NCBI GenBank assembly: GCA_965199685.1
Contig: OZ241323.1
Span: 620,001 to 684,000, forward strand
DNA from: SP5GCR1 sp965199685
Lineage (GTDB): Bacteria > Pseudomonadota > Gammaproteobacteria > Poriferisulfidales > Oxydemutatoraceae
DNA length: 64,000 bases
Direction of reading: 5' to 3'
Shown here: positions 1 to 8,227 of the stretch, piece after piece
Layout: each line of letters starts with the position of its first letter
Numbering within the stretch: position 1 is the first letter of the stretch
Translations under genes and position numbers: made by a program
Notes under the pieces: model-generated
Told to the model about the DNA's origin: nothing
What the model saw: only the letters and a program-made list of their open reading frames with translations
Databases searched by the model: none

Positions 1-51
1 TAACCGCTTGCGCCATTGAATTTACGAGAACGGTAGGGGAGGGCTAACATG

Positions 52-191
52 AGGCTGTTGAAAAAGTATCTGCATTGGTACATTCCCCTCCTTTGGAGGG
101 GTGGCAGGCGAAGCCTGACGGGGTGGTTGTGGCGGTTCTGCACTAGACAATTACCCTCTACGGTGCATGACGGTACTTTTTCAACAGCCCC
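52..191. repeat. MITE-like element, GGCTGTTGAAAAA family
   Basis: A 140-bp element with inverted ends (GGCTGTTGAAAAAGTA at the left, TACTTTTTCAACAGCC at the right), flanked by ACATG at 47-51 and 192-196 as a 5-bp target duplication. It splits a second palindrome, GGGAGGGC...GCCCTCCC, exactly in its loop. Inside is a small GAGGGG/CCCCTC hairpin and CAGGCG-AAGCCTG. A short open frame runs through it but has no coding character. The same family recurs throughout the window. Confidence 0.8.
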
Positions 192-297
192 ACATGCCCT
201 CCCTAACGAGTTGTGTCTGCACAAACCCAACCGCCATGCGCCACCAAATTCATGACAACCCCTCCCATTGCCAAATTATTAACTGAGGAGGGAGAAT

Positions 298-2352
298 ATG
301 GAACTGCAATCCTTAAAGCAGATGGTAAATAACTCAAGTGGCTTTTTGGGCATCAATCAAACAACAAAAGAGATTGAGGTTCAAGACACACATTTTTTCG
401 GAAGGCTCGTAGTATGGATACGCTGTAAAATGAGTAGTAGCTACCGCCAAGCAATCAATGAAGCGCAGAATAAAATTCAAGAGGCCATGATGTCGGATAG
501 AGTTTATGGTAGGTATTTCGTCATCAGAATAAGTCAAACCTCTCCCGATTATTTGACATTGAATAAGCCTATTTCAGTAAGGGCAGTCCGTACTTTTATA
601 GCCGAAGTAGAGCATGACGCAGAGCAGGTGAAAAATGCAGAAGTTGCTACTGCAAAAAGAGAATGGAAACTCTCAGGCTTAAGAGATCAGATTGGCAAGT
701 TGAGTGCGCGTACCCGCAAAGACGAAGATAACCAAGCGTTGGATGCAAAAGTCAACATCATATTAAGAGCAAAAGTCGCGGCCGAACCAGGTATCAACAT
801 CACAGATATAAACCAAGAAGGGATCGGCGAGGAACTTTATAAAGAGGCGATTGCCGACGAAGCACATCTTCTTTCAATAACCGACGAGCGGCAAGTGGAA
901 CCTTGGGTTTATAAGGTATTATCCGGCATATTAGAGCGGCGTGTTGGTGAGGCAAAGGGAAATCTACAATCTGTACTGCAAAAACGGTTATCCGAGGCAG
1001 CCTTACCGTCGGATATGCAACAGATAGTTGAACATACTATTCAAACATCGCAAATAGTTGACGAAGCTGGGCTTGATGCACACATCAACAAGATAATCTT
1101 ACAATTACATCAAGCAGATTTTGACAGCATGTTGGATTCGGCTTCTACGAAGTATGGTTTTAAGAAAGAGATTTTTAGCGCGGATGAAATGACGCAGGTG
1201 CTACCGAAATATTTATTGCAACGCGCAGATCAAAGATTATCATTCGCTTCGGTTCCCGAACATGCGATGGATTTTTTTCGCGAACAGGTGGAAAGGAAAA
1301 AAGCCGAGACGGAAGTATGGATAGCTAAGTGGAGCGGCACCGACGGCACACTGGTTGCCCAAGATGAATTTAAGGCACGTTTAGATCAGATGTTTAGCGA
1401 TAAAATTTCCAGCGAACCAGGCTTAAAACATGCAAATGTGTTGCTGTATCAAGTAGATGAAGAGATAAGCCGAGCAGCAACTGAGCATTTGATCGCAATA
1501 GCCACCGAAGCACAAGCAAGCGAGTTGGTCAATACGCTTATGTCCAATGTTTTGGATAAACGCATTGCTGAGGCACGCCTCAAGTTGCAAAAGAGGTTAA
1601 AAGAACATCTAGCTGAAGTTGGTGGCTTGCCGGCATCGGTTCGTGGTGAAATAGAAGCCGAGATCGATAGTATGAAGATAGCCACTGTTCCACAACTAAG
1701 CGAACGCGTCATAAACATCTTTTTGCAAAAAATAGACGGTGAGTTTAACAATATAGTAAAAGAAGTATCTAGGAAACATGGTTTTAGCCAATATGTACTT
1801 GCCGATTCTCAAACTAAAGAACAGTTGTTGCAAGATCTGAAAAGTGATTTGACCAAACATGCGAAAGATGAATTACTACCACTCACATTCACGCAGGCAC
1901 GTGGCAAGGCTGTCGAACATCTTTATCGGCAGAGGATTGATTTAGTCGGTGCTTGGGTTGAACGGTGGACTGGTGTGGACAGGAGCATCGCCGGTCGCCG
2001 ATTCCTTGAAGATGGATTGAATAAGTTGCGAGTCCCCAATAATCTTAAAGGTATTACCGCAGAAAATATCGGAGGTGAACTTAGTCGGGAAATCATGGCG
2101 GACCCTAGAGATGTTGCCTCAATAGAATCCGAAGAAGATGCCAAAGCAATCGTGCTAAACAAGCTATCTACTCTGCTGAAGCCTCGCATAGAGCAAGCGC
2201 GTTTGGAATTTCAAGAAAAATTATACCAGCGTGTACGCGAAGCCAAGCTACCCCAAGAGGACAATATCAATTTGCAGGATAAAATTGCCATGTCCGAGAT
2301 TACCACGATGGAACAATTAGAACAGGCAATTAGGGATACAGCTATCAATTAA
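298..2352 (+). CDS. Hypothetical 684-aa protein with tandem ~208-aa helical repeats
   Basis: I do not recognise this family. The start has a strong ribosome site (GAGGAGGGA, 7 bases before ATG). The protein has no signal peptide and looks alpha-helical and charged. An N-terminal part (about 1-85) contains a short hydrophobic stretch FGRLVVWIRC. The rest is internally repetitive: VLSGILERRVGEAK (about 207), LMSNVLDKRIAEAR (about 414) and KLSTLLKPRIEQAR (about 622) are equivalent, spaced about 207 residues apart. The segments before them also match (KYGF...WIAKWSGTD near 286-349 and KHGF...WVERWTGVD near 494-561). This implies two full units and a partial third. It stands alone between repeat-rich spacers with no operon partner. 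A structural or secreted effector role is possible, but nothing in the sequence decides it. Confidence 0.75.
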   Translation: MELQSLKQMVNNSSGFLGINQTTKEIEVQDTHFFGRLVVWIRCKMSSSYRQAINEAQNKIQEAMMSDRVYGRYFVIRISQTSPDYLTLNKPISVRAVRTFIAEVEHDAEQVKNAEVATAKREWKLSGLRDQIGKLSARTRKDEDNQALDAKVNIILRAKVAAEPGINITDINQEGIGEELYKEAIADEAHLLSITDERQVEPWVYKVLSGILERRVGEAKGNLQSVLQKRLSEAALPSDMQQIVEHTIQTSQIVDEAGLDAHINKIILQLHQADFDSMLDSASTKYGFKKEIFSADEMTQVLPKYLLQRADQRLSFASVPEHAMDFFREQVERKKAETEVWIAKWSGTDGTLVAQDEFKARLDQMFSDKISSEPGLKHANVLLYQVDEEISRAATEHLIAIATEAQASELVNTLMSNVLDKRIAEARLKLQKRLKEHLAEVGGLPASVRGEIEAEIDSMKIATVPQLSERVINIFLQKIDGEFNNIVKEVSRKHGFSQYVLADSQTKEQLLQDLKSDLTKHAKDELLPLTFTQARGKAVEHLYRQRIDLVGAWVERWTGVDRSIAGRRFLEDGLNKLRVPNNLKGITAENIGGELSREIMADPRDVASIESEEDAKAIVLNKLSTLLKPRIEQARLEFQEKLYQRVREAKLPQEDNINLQDKIAMSEITTMEQLEQAIRDTAIN

Positions 2353-2920
2353 CGGACCATTCCCCTCCTTTGGAGGGGTGTCAGGCTTCGCCTGACGGGG
2401 TGGTTGCCGCGGTTCTGCACGACTCCAACCGCTTGCGCCATTAAATTTATGAAAACGGTAGGGGCGGACTCGTATGTCCGCCCTAACGCGTCATCCTTGC
2501 ACTAACAATCCATTCATCCATTTGACTCGTGGAAACCACTTCCCTAATACTCGCACAATATTAATCGCCACGCGCCACTTGATTACGCAAACCACTCTAA
2601 CGTTACCGTTCTGCACAAATCAAACCACTATGTGCCACTGAATTTAGGATAACGGTAGGGGAAGGCTAACATGCCTTCCCTAACGCTTTGCACCTGTACA
2701 ATCAATCCATTCATCCATTTGATTTTTGGTAACCATTATTCCCCTCCTTTGGAAGGGTGGCAAGCTTCGCTCGACAGGATGGTCGTCGGAGCTCTGCACC
2801 AGCCCAGTACCGGATCATTCTTCTCCATTCATTACCATATTTACTACCGCTCATCCATTTGCCTCTAATCACACTAGACACTCAGGCTAATATCGGAGTT
2901 TTACAACTATAGGAGATTTC
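2353..2920. repeat. Composite repeat spacer
   Basis: There is no gene here. The stretch contains the CCCCTCC-TTT-GGAGGGG plus CAGGC-TTC-GCCTG hairpin pair (2357-2410), a GGGGCGGAC...GTCCGCCC palindrome (2461-2484), a degraded GGGAAGGC...GCCTTCCC palindrome (about 2659-2682), and a worn copy of the first motif (2738-2790). The segment from about 2805 to 2920 (CTCCATTCATTACCATATTT onward) is homologous to the leader of the second full-length PBECR2 gene at 17480-17600. Confidence 0.65.
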
Positions 2921-3343
2921 ATGAATCAAAAACATCAAGTTGGCGGCAATGGTAGAGATGGTGTCAAAACAAAGCCTGGTCAAAAGAATTATAAAAGTTA
3001 TGGATTGCCTAGTATAAAAGAATTTTTAGATTCTGCTTCTGTAGAAGCCCCTAAGTTGTTGCTTAAAGCAAAATCAGATGACCTTGCTCTCGCTCAAAAT
3101 ATAAAAGCTATGCTTGGTGAAAAAAATAATTATCGGCTTGTTCATACACCGCGAGAACCAGTTCTTATCACCAAGGAAGGATTGAAATATATATCTGAAA
3201 AACGAGGAGCTTGTCGCGAACGATATGCTAACTTTATTCTTCCTACATTAACTGACCCGAATGAAATTTGGTTAACTGCCTATGAAGACGGTAGTTTTCG
3301 TCGGCGGTTCATTAAGCTCTTTAAGGGTAAAAAAATATGTTAG
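2921..3343 (+). CDS. PBECR2-type nuclease, N-terminal part, copy 1 (frame broken at A7)
   Basis: The 140-aa product matches the pattern of the PBECR2 domain (phage Barnase-EndoU-ColicinE5/D-RelE-like nuclease): PTLTDPNEIWL near residue 109, then FRRRFIKLFKG. The remaining strand of the domain lies in another frame directly after it (3337-3453). The break is at an A7 tract (3329-3335): GGT AAA AAA ATA TGT TAG in this frame, while a -1 shift on the A tract gives K-N-M-L-V-I-T-R. The start ATG follows a TAGGAGATTT ribosome site. The N-terminal third (polar, MNQKHQVGG) is shared with the copy at 17012-17479. Either this is a frameshifted pseudogene or the full domain is made only by slippage; the sequence cannot decide. 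Confidence 0.65.
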   Translation: MNQKHQVGGNGRDGVKTKPGQKNYKSYGLPSIKEFLDSASVEAPKLLLKAKSDDLALAQNIKAMLGEKNNYRLVHTPREPVLITKEGLKYISEKRGACRERYANFILPTLTDPNEIWLTAYEDGSFRRRFIKLFKGKKIC

Positions 3344-3453
3344 TAATTACTCGAGAGAATACAGGCGTTAGTTTGTTTTGGAACGCTATACCAGTAAGGG
3401 TAAATTATGTAGATAATCAACGAACCGGGAAGTTGCTTTATAGGAAGAAATAG
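3337..3453 (+). CDS. PBECR2-type nuclease, C-terminal part, copy 1
   Basis: These 38 codons continue the domain in the -1 frame: MLVITREN, SLFWNAIP, then YVDNQ-RTGKLLYRKK and a TAG stop. The R-x-G-x-LLYR ending is the usual end of PBECR2. The related copy at 3754-3909 encodes the same stretch in a single frame through GEKNMLLIAREN, which shows that the ancestral domain was continuous. The ATG at 3337 overlaps the end of the upstream frame, so re-initiation is a second way this piece could be translated. Confidence 0.5.
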   Translation: MLVITRENTGVSLFWNAIPVRVNYVDNQRTGKLLYRKK

Positions 3454-3458
3454 GATGC

Positions 3459-3551
3459 GTGGCAAGCGGAGTCGCTCAAACAGTTAGGTGTTTGTCGTAG
3501 CTGAATGAACTTAAAGCCTAACCTAATTCCAGCCAGCTGGCTGCTTGCCAC
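3459..3551. other. Structured palindromic element following PBECR2 copy 1
   Basis: The arms GTGGCAAGC (3459-3467) and GCTTGCCAC (3543-3551) close a 93-base element. Inside, CAGTTAGG and CCTAACC can pair, with a conserved TTTG-CGTAGC-GA core between them. AGTATACCACAATG follows just downstream. Elements in the same place after other PBECR2 copies (3908-4003, 16688-16782) keep the inner core but use different closing arms (GAGGGTTG/CAACCCTC), which suggests that pairing is selected. It could be an RNA structure, a terminator-like element or a transposon end. Confidence 0.5.
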
Positions 3552-3753
3552 ACATTAAGAGTATACCACAATGAAAATAGATATTAAGATTAAAGACAAA
3601 AAGGTGCTGCAAGCCAGTAGGTCAATCAGCGTAACATTGTGCAAAACTCTAGCATATATAAAAAATGTAAAACCTTTTCACGGGGTGGTTGCGTCTCATC
3701 TGCACAAGTACAGTGTCGGACCATTTTTCTCCGTTCATTGTCATATTTACTAC

Positions 3754-3909
3754 CGTCGCCACTTTATTAAGTTCTTTAAGGGCGAAAAGAATATGCTGCT
3801 GATTGCTCGGGAGAATAGAGACGGCAGCTTGTTGTGGAACATTATATCGACAAGCAAAACAAACTACATTGACGGGAAAAGAAAGGGTAGGTTATTGTAT
3901 AAAAAATGA
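3754..3909 (+). pseudogene. PBECR2 C-terminal remnant, copy 2
   Basis: The remnant reads RRHFIKFFKGEKNMLLIAREN...GKRKGRLLYKK and is continuous through the position where the other copies carry an A7 tract. Everything N-terminal to RRHF is missing: the gene's leader (CATTGTCATATTTACTACCG) is joined directly to the domain's second half. This looks like a deletion between short CCGTC/CGTCG matches. An open frame beginning at 3571 runs into it, but the first 60 codons are translated spacer repeat. Confidence 0.65.
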
Positions 3910-4003
3910 GGGTTGCGGGACGGCTGACCAAATGGTTAGGCATTTGGCAGTAGCGAGATTATGTAAGTGACCTAACTCTAATAATCCAACTCACACAACC
4001 CTC
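3908..4003. other. Structured palindromic element following PBECR2 copy 2
   Basis: The closing arms are GAGGGTTG (3908-3915) and CAACCCTC (3996-4003), with the first arm overlapping the TGA stop of the remnant. The internal core ATGGTTAGGCATTT...GACCTAACTC resembles the copy-1 and copy-4 elements. AGTATACCACAATG follows, as in copy 1. Spacer repeat (CCTTTGGAGGGG, CAGGCGAAGCCTG) continues to about 4105. Confidence 0.5.
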
Positions 4004-4161
4004 ATTTGGAGTATACCACAATGTCAACTACATGGTGGGGCTGCCAAGACCATTCCTCTCCTTTGGAGGGGTGGCAGGCGAAGCCTGACGGGGTGGTTGC
4101 ATAGTATCTGCACAAGTACAGTGTCGGACCATTTTTCTCCGTTCATTGTCATATTTACTAC

Positions 4162-4316
4162 CGTCGTCACTTTGTTAAATTCCTCAAGGGTAAAAAAATA
4201 TGTTGGTGATTGCTAGGGAGAATAAAGTTGGTAGCTTTTTGTGGAACGCTATACCTACGAGCAGAATAGACTATATTGATGGGAGAAGGAAAGGTAGGCT
4301 GTTGTATAAAAAGTGA
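4162..4316 (+). pseudogene. PBECR2 C-terminal remnant, copy 3
   Basis: This copy has the same 5' truncation as copy 2 (leader joined to CGTCGTCACTTTGTT). It retains the A7 tract (4192-4198), so RRHFVKFLKGKK runs into a stop, while the -1 frame from ATG 4200 reads MLVIAREN...RRKGRLLYKK to the TGA at 4314-4316. The following palindromic element (GAGGGTTGCGGGAGG) is cut after about 25 bases by an IS3-type element. Confidence 0.6.
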
Positions 4317-4417
4317 GGGTTGCGGGAGGCCGTGACTTTCTCCCAAAATTTAGTGTCTATGCTAAGCGAGTTCTCCGATAAAATAGAGCAGTTAAAAACA
4401 TTACAGGAGAACTCAAA

Positions 4418-4690
4418 ATGAAGAAACGATATACAGAAGAGCAAATGATCAAGGCGGTCAAATCACACGAGGCAGGTCGCACTGTAGAGGATATTTGTCA
4501 AGAACTTGGTGTAGCTCAGAGCACCTTTTACAACTGGCGTAGCAAATATGCCAAGCCAAAAGTCAAAGTCAACAAAGCAGCAAAACGACTGCGAGAGCTT
4601 GAAGCCGAGAACAAAAAGCTCAAAAAGCTACTGGCTAAAAAGACTATGGAGCGTGAAGCACTGGAGAAAGTATTATCAAAAAAGTGGTAA
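4418..4690 (+). CDS. IS3-family (IS407-like) transposase OrfA
   Basis: This 90-aa protein has the Tnp_1 helix-turn-helix (RYTEEQMIKAVKSHEAG, then CQELGVAQSTFYNWRSKY) and the C-terminal leucine zipper (LRELEAENKKLKKLLAKK) typical of OrfA in the IS407 subgroup. ACAGGAG precedes the ATG. The end of the gene contains AAAAAAG, the usual -1 frameshift site for making the OrfAB fusion. The OrfB part is broken, so this copy cannot move by itself. Confidence 0.85.
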   Translation: MKKRYTEEQMIKAVKSHEAGRTVEDICQELGVAQSTFYNWRSKYAKPKVKVNKAAKRLRELEAENKKLKKLLAKKTMEREALEKVLSKKW

Positions 4691-5045
4691 CGCCGGCGCA
4701 ACGCAGACAGATTGTAAAAGATCTAGTGAGCAAGGGTCGGCATAGTGAACGCAAAGCCTGCGAACTTGTCGGTATCAGTCGTAGCGTTTATCGCTACAAA
4801 GGCAAGCAAGCCGATAAAGATAGCGAGCTGGAAGCCGCATTATTGGAGAAGGCAGAGCAGTATCCGCATTATGGCTATATCAGGTTGCATAAGCTTCTTA
4901 AGAACGAAGGCCTAGTCATCAATATCAAGCGCACCTATAGGATTTATAAGAAACTTGGGCTTGCATTGAAAACCTAGAGGTGCAAGAAGCTGCGCCACCT
5001 GCGTTGCATGCCGACAACACCGGAAAGGGTGAAAAAAGCAAAAGA
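4684..5045 (+). pseudogene. IS3-family OrfB remnant
   Basis: From GTG 4684, in the -1 frame of OrfA, the product has the OrfB N-terminal helix-turn-helix (RKACELVGISRSVYRYKG) and YGYIRLHKLLKNEG. A TAG at 4975-4977 interrupts it. After the TAG the same frame continues with KKLRHLRCMPTTPERVKKAK and ends abruptly where a fragment of a different IS begins. The DDE catalytic core is absent. Confidence 0.75.
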
Positions 5046-5049
5046 GACT

Positions 5050-5232
5050 ATAGTCTTGAGTTGCAATTAGACCGTGTTTGTTGCAAAATTCTAATGCATT
5101 AAGTTTTTGTTTGGCATCAGTCGCCATCATAGCCTCCATTTTGTTTGCTAAAAAAGCTATGTTATAAAAACTTTAATGCGGTAGCCGATGTGCTGATATT
5201 GCATGTCGGCTACTTTCATTTAGAGAGAATTT
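5050..5232 (-). pseudogene. 5' fragment of the DDE-type IS found intact at 45.5 kb
   Basis: The minus strand matches the left end and first codons of the IS at 45535-46651: CTTTTCCTAGTGGGAAAATT, then the QYQH-GYRIK region, then MEAMMATDAKQKLNALE...KHGLIAT. It carries frame disruptions and stops about 30 codons into the transposase, abutting the OrfB remnant head to head. Confidence 0.7.
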
Positions 5233-5736
5233 TCCCACTAGGAAAAGCATCGACATTGCACAAACCTAACTGCCTTGCGCCACTAAATTAAAGATAACCA
5301 CCTGTAGGGGCAGACTCACATGTCCGCCCTAACGCGACGTATTTGCACGATTTATACATTCATCCATCAAATTTATGCAAACCATAATCTTGTGGCGCGT
5401 AGCGGTTGGGTTTGTGCAGGACGGTACCGTAGGGCGGACATGCGAGTCCGCCCCTACGGTTTTCATAAATTTGGTGGCGCGGAGCGGTTGAATTTTTGCA
5501 ATGACGATACTTTTTCAACAGCCCCATATATCAAAATCAATCGGCAATTTGATATGTCCGCCCGTAACACGTTGCGTCTAGACAAATAAAATCGTACACC
5601 ATCCAATTTATGGGAACCAAAATCAAGTGGCGGAATCGGTCAAGTTTCTGCGATGACGGTACTTTTTCAACAGCCCAAGTGAGCGTAAACCGGAAAGGAT
5701 AGTATAATCAACAAACTAATCTATAAGGAGTTAAAA
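5233..5736. repeat. Repeat-rich spacer
   Basis: There is no gene. It has an imperfect GGGGCAGAC...GTCCGCCC palindrome (5306-5329), GGGCGGAC-atgcga-GTCCGCCC (5433-5454), and two right-hand MITE ends (TACTTTTTCAACAGCCC near 5507 and 5661). Short recurring words such as TGGCGCG-AGCGGTTG are shared with other spacers. Confidence 0.55.
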
Positions 5737-6039
5737 ATGAAAAACGTATACACATCTGAATGCGGCGCACCGCCAGCGTGCGGTGACTAAAAACAACAAT
5801 AATTTTATTGATTTATTGGCGGCGCTAGGAACAGGAGTGATTTTATGTTTGCAACATTATTAGATGCTTTATACGATAAACCTTATCTCTTTATCATAGT
5901 ATTGATATAGCTTATAGCCATTGTAGTTGGTGCAATTGCTACTGCCGCTGGTTATGTAGCGAATGCAGGAAAAGCTATCATTGAATTTCTAAGTTCATAT
6001 CGGAATTACAAAGACCGTACGAAGAACAAAGATCAATAG
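5737..6039 (+). pseudogene. Degenerate copy of the small two-helix membrane protein
   Basis: A good ribosome site (ATAAGGAG) and ATG remain. The body aligns base by base with the intact gene at 6352-6648 (NNNNFIDLLA, AIIEFLSSYRNYK...RTKNKDQ), but frameshifts and stops (TGACTAAAA near 5786, TAG near 5909) break the frame. It is a tandem duplicate, 600 bases upstream of its parent. Confidence 0.75.
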
Positions 6040-6351
6040 TTGTCATTAGGGTACATGTGGGCTGCTTAATATTGCGGAGTCGCTTGGCATGGATAGTTGA
6101 GCAAGACTGTATTCACTGAATCCGGCCGATTCGGTGTCCAACAAACTGCCAAAAATGCAATTCTAGCCACGATCAATGGCATTAACACGACCTAGACTAC
6201 CTACGAGAAATCACCAAATACGGTATCTAGTGCGATGCTTCGCACTATACATAAATGTTTATGTTACAATTACCTCATCTTAAAGCAGAGCTAAAAAAGG
6301 TTTTCGATTTGTCACATATCATATTTATTATAGTCTACAGGAGATCATATT
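6040..6351. other. Spacer between the duplicated small genes
   Basis: No gene is supported. The only clear structure is a perfect hairpin AGTGCGA-tgct-TCGCACT at 6229-6246, without a T tract. CTACAGGAGATC at the right end is the ribosome site of the next gene. Confidence 0.5.
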
Positions 6352-6648
6352 ATGAGATCACATCTTAATGCAGCGCACCGCCAGAATGAAGCGACTAAAA
6401 ACAACAATAGTTTTATTGATTTATTGGCGGTACTAGTAATAGGAGCAATTTCTATGGTTGCAACATTATTAGGTGTTTTATATGATAATCCTTATATCTT
6501 TATCCCGGCATTTATAGGGTTTATAGCTTCTGTAGTTGGGGCTATTGCAATTGCCACTGGTTCTGTGGCGAATGCAGGACAGGCTATCATTGAATTTCTA
6601 AGTTCATATCGGAATTACAAAGGTCGCACGAAGAACAAAGATCAATAG
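6352..6648 (+). CDS. Small membrane protein with two predicted helices
   Basis: I do not recognise a named family. The 98-aa protein has a polar N-terminus and two hydrophobic segments: about 24-44 (LLAVLVIGAISMVATLLGVL) and 49-76 (IFIPAFIGFIASVVGAIAIA). A basic cytosolic-type tail follows (SSYRNYKGRTKNKDQ). The ATG has an AGGAGATC ribosome site. A decayed tandem copy lies upstream. Size and topology would fit a holin-like or small toxin protein, but no motif proves that. Confidence 0.65.
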   Translation: MRSHLNAAHRQNEATKNNNSFIDLLAVLVIGAISMVATLLGVLYDNPYIFIPAFIGFIASVVGAIAIATGSVANAGQAIIEFLSSYRNYKGRTKNKDQ

Positions 6649-6734
6649 TTGATGCCTACTGGCGTATAGCGTACCGGCACTGCACACTGGCAGCATGAAA
6701 TTGGTTTCGCTCTCAAGTATTACCAAGTTGATAT

Positions 6735-7263
6735 ATGGGGCTGTTGAAAAAGTACCGTCATCGCTCAAACGTAACCGCTTGCGCCATTGAATTTATGAAA
6801 ATGGTAGGGGCGGACTCGCATGTCTGCCCTACGGTACCGTTCTGCACTATTCCAACCGCCACGCGCCACGAATTATGGTTACCGTAAATAAAATGGTATG
6901 AATGGGGTTTTTGAAAAAGTACTGTCATCGCACAAACGTAACCGCCCTAACGCGTTGCGCCTGCACAATCAATACACATTCATCCATTTGACTCGTGAAA
7001 ACCATCATTCCTCTCCTTTGGAAGGGTGTCAGGCCTATGAATTTTGTAATACATGTGTTTAGCAATCATGTTGAGGTTCTGCACAGTAGTAACGCCGATT
7101 GACCTATCGGCTCAATCGGCGGTTCTATCTGACGGGGTGGTTGCTGCAGTTCTGCACCAGTCAATTCCCCTCCTGTGGAGGGTGGCAGGCGCAGCCTGAC
7201 GAGGTGGTTTCTACGGTTCTACACCAGTCAATTCCCTCTGTATATCAAAATCAATCGGCGATT
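6735..7263. repeat. Repeat-rich spacer with several nested elements
   Basis: Two left MITE ends (GGGGCTGTTGAAAAAGTACC near 6736; GGGGTTTTTGAAAAAGTAC near 6904) occur here, with a GGGGCGGAC-tcgcat-GTCTGCCC palindrome. A composite copy runs from about 7008 to 7210: the CTCTCCTTTGGAAGGG start, the ATTTTGTAATACATGTGTTT segment, the GATTGA...TCAATC hairpin and the GACGGGGTGGTTG tail. The open frame over 7099-7326 is this repeat translated. Confidence 0.6.
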
Positions 7264-8022
7264 CTACTTCCCAACAACCCGACGTTGCATTACTATAGGT
7301 ATGCCGTTCCAGACCTGTCCATTTAGGGTTCGTCCGTTTGCTTTTTTATTACGGTTTTTCCCGTCTTCACCCCAACGCCCTCATTGCTTGAAGAAAAAAG
7401 GAATTTTTTGCGCTCTGCACTGTTTGCGAATTGAAATCACCCATGCTTTGTCCATTGGTCTGGCTTTGTGTCCGGACTCACCACTGACAATAACTCAATG
7501 TATGCCATCCAAGTTTATAGTGCCTAAATCTTCTAATAGAGGTTCCACCGATAAGAATCTTTGTTGCGTGGCGATCTCGCACAGTATCGGAATTCTCGGC
7601 AAACCATACTTTTTATCTTCAACCGAAACACCAAGCCACATGTTGGGAGAGACTTCTCGGCGTGCAAAATACCGTGCCATACGTTGAGGACGTTTTGTTA
7701 GAACTTGGTAGGTATGATGGCTGGTATCTCTAATCACAGAGAGGACTTTATCTATAAACTTAAACGAAACTTTTTCATGGAATAAATCGCTCATTGAATT
7801 CACAAAGTAGACGGTCGGTGATTTTCGGTATCTTGGTTGATCCAATCTGTCGGGCAATTCCCGCACTTCGGTGAACGGCATCTCATAACCTCCCACATGC
7901 ATTGCCTGCAGACGCTTTGCTAAACTTTCGGCATAACAGTTTCTGCAACCCGGAGATACTTTTGTGCAACCTGTCACCGGGTTCCAAGTAAACTCTGTCC
8001 ACTCAATTTTTGATGTTGCCAT
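7264..8022 (-). pseudogene. Phage Gp37/Gp68 family (DUF5131) protein, two in-frame TGA codons
   Basis: The first 175 aa carry the family hallmarks: KIEWTEFTWNPVTGC, then CRNCYAE (with the upstream C, a radical-SAM-like Cys cluster), VLTKRP, and NMWLGVSVE. Translation would stop after LDGIH, but the same frame continues with VIVSGESGHKARPMDKAWV, FFFKQ, a second TGA, then GRWGEDGKN, to TAG at 7264-7266. This gives 252 codons, close to the usual family length. Both TGAs stand where relatives have Trp (DGIHW, FKQW), so two TGG-to-TGA changes explain the break. Other Trp codons in the gene are TGG, and TGA is a normal stop elsewhere in the window. Confidence 0.8.
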
Positions 8023-8096
8023 TATTCTTTATACTTTCTGAAAATATATGCGAAACCGTTGAAAGAACAGCATAACAGCTTGTGTTCTATTGACCT

Positions 8097-8127
8097 CATT
8101 TATCCAATATATCATGGCATCGCACAT
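8097..8127. repeat. Short IS-end-like motif, left of SLATT pair
   Basis: TCCAATATATCATGGCATCG resembles TCTAATATGTCATGGCATCG near the end of the DDE transposase gene at 46594-46619. Matching copies occur at 9091-9119 and 17724-17742 in the same orientation. With the copy at 9091 it brackets the SLATT gene pair. Confidence 0.5.
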
Positions 8128-8227
8128 TAGTACAGGGTCTTTAAGGTAATATGGTATTATACATCTCAGCCTATTTTATAGGTTCTGAACCTATTAAAAT
8201 AAAGAAGATGGATGATGGAGACAAAGA

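Noticed and set aside
49..255. A 68-aa gene at the left edge
   Set aside because: It is the MITE-family repeat translated; the same peptide appears at other copies in other frames.
3571..3909. A 112-aa gene
   Set aside because: Its first 60 codons are translated spacer repeat; only the last 51 codons are PBECR2-derived, so it is listed as a remnant.
7264..8022. Genome-wide recoding of TGA as tryptophan
   Set aside because: TGA is the functional stop of infB, surA and the pilus platform gene, where it overlaps the next start, and Trp is TGG throughout.
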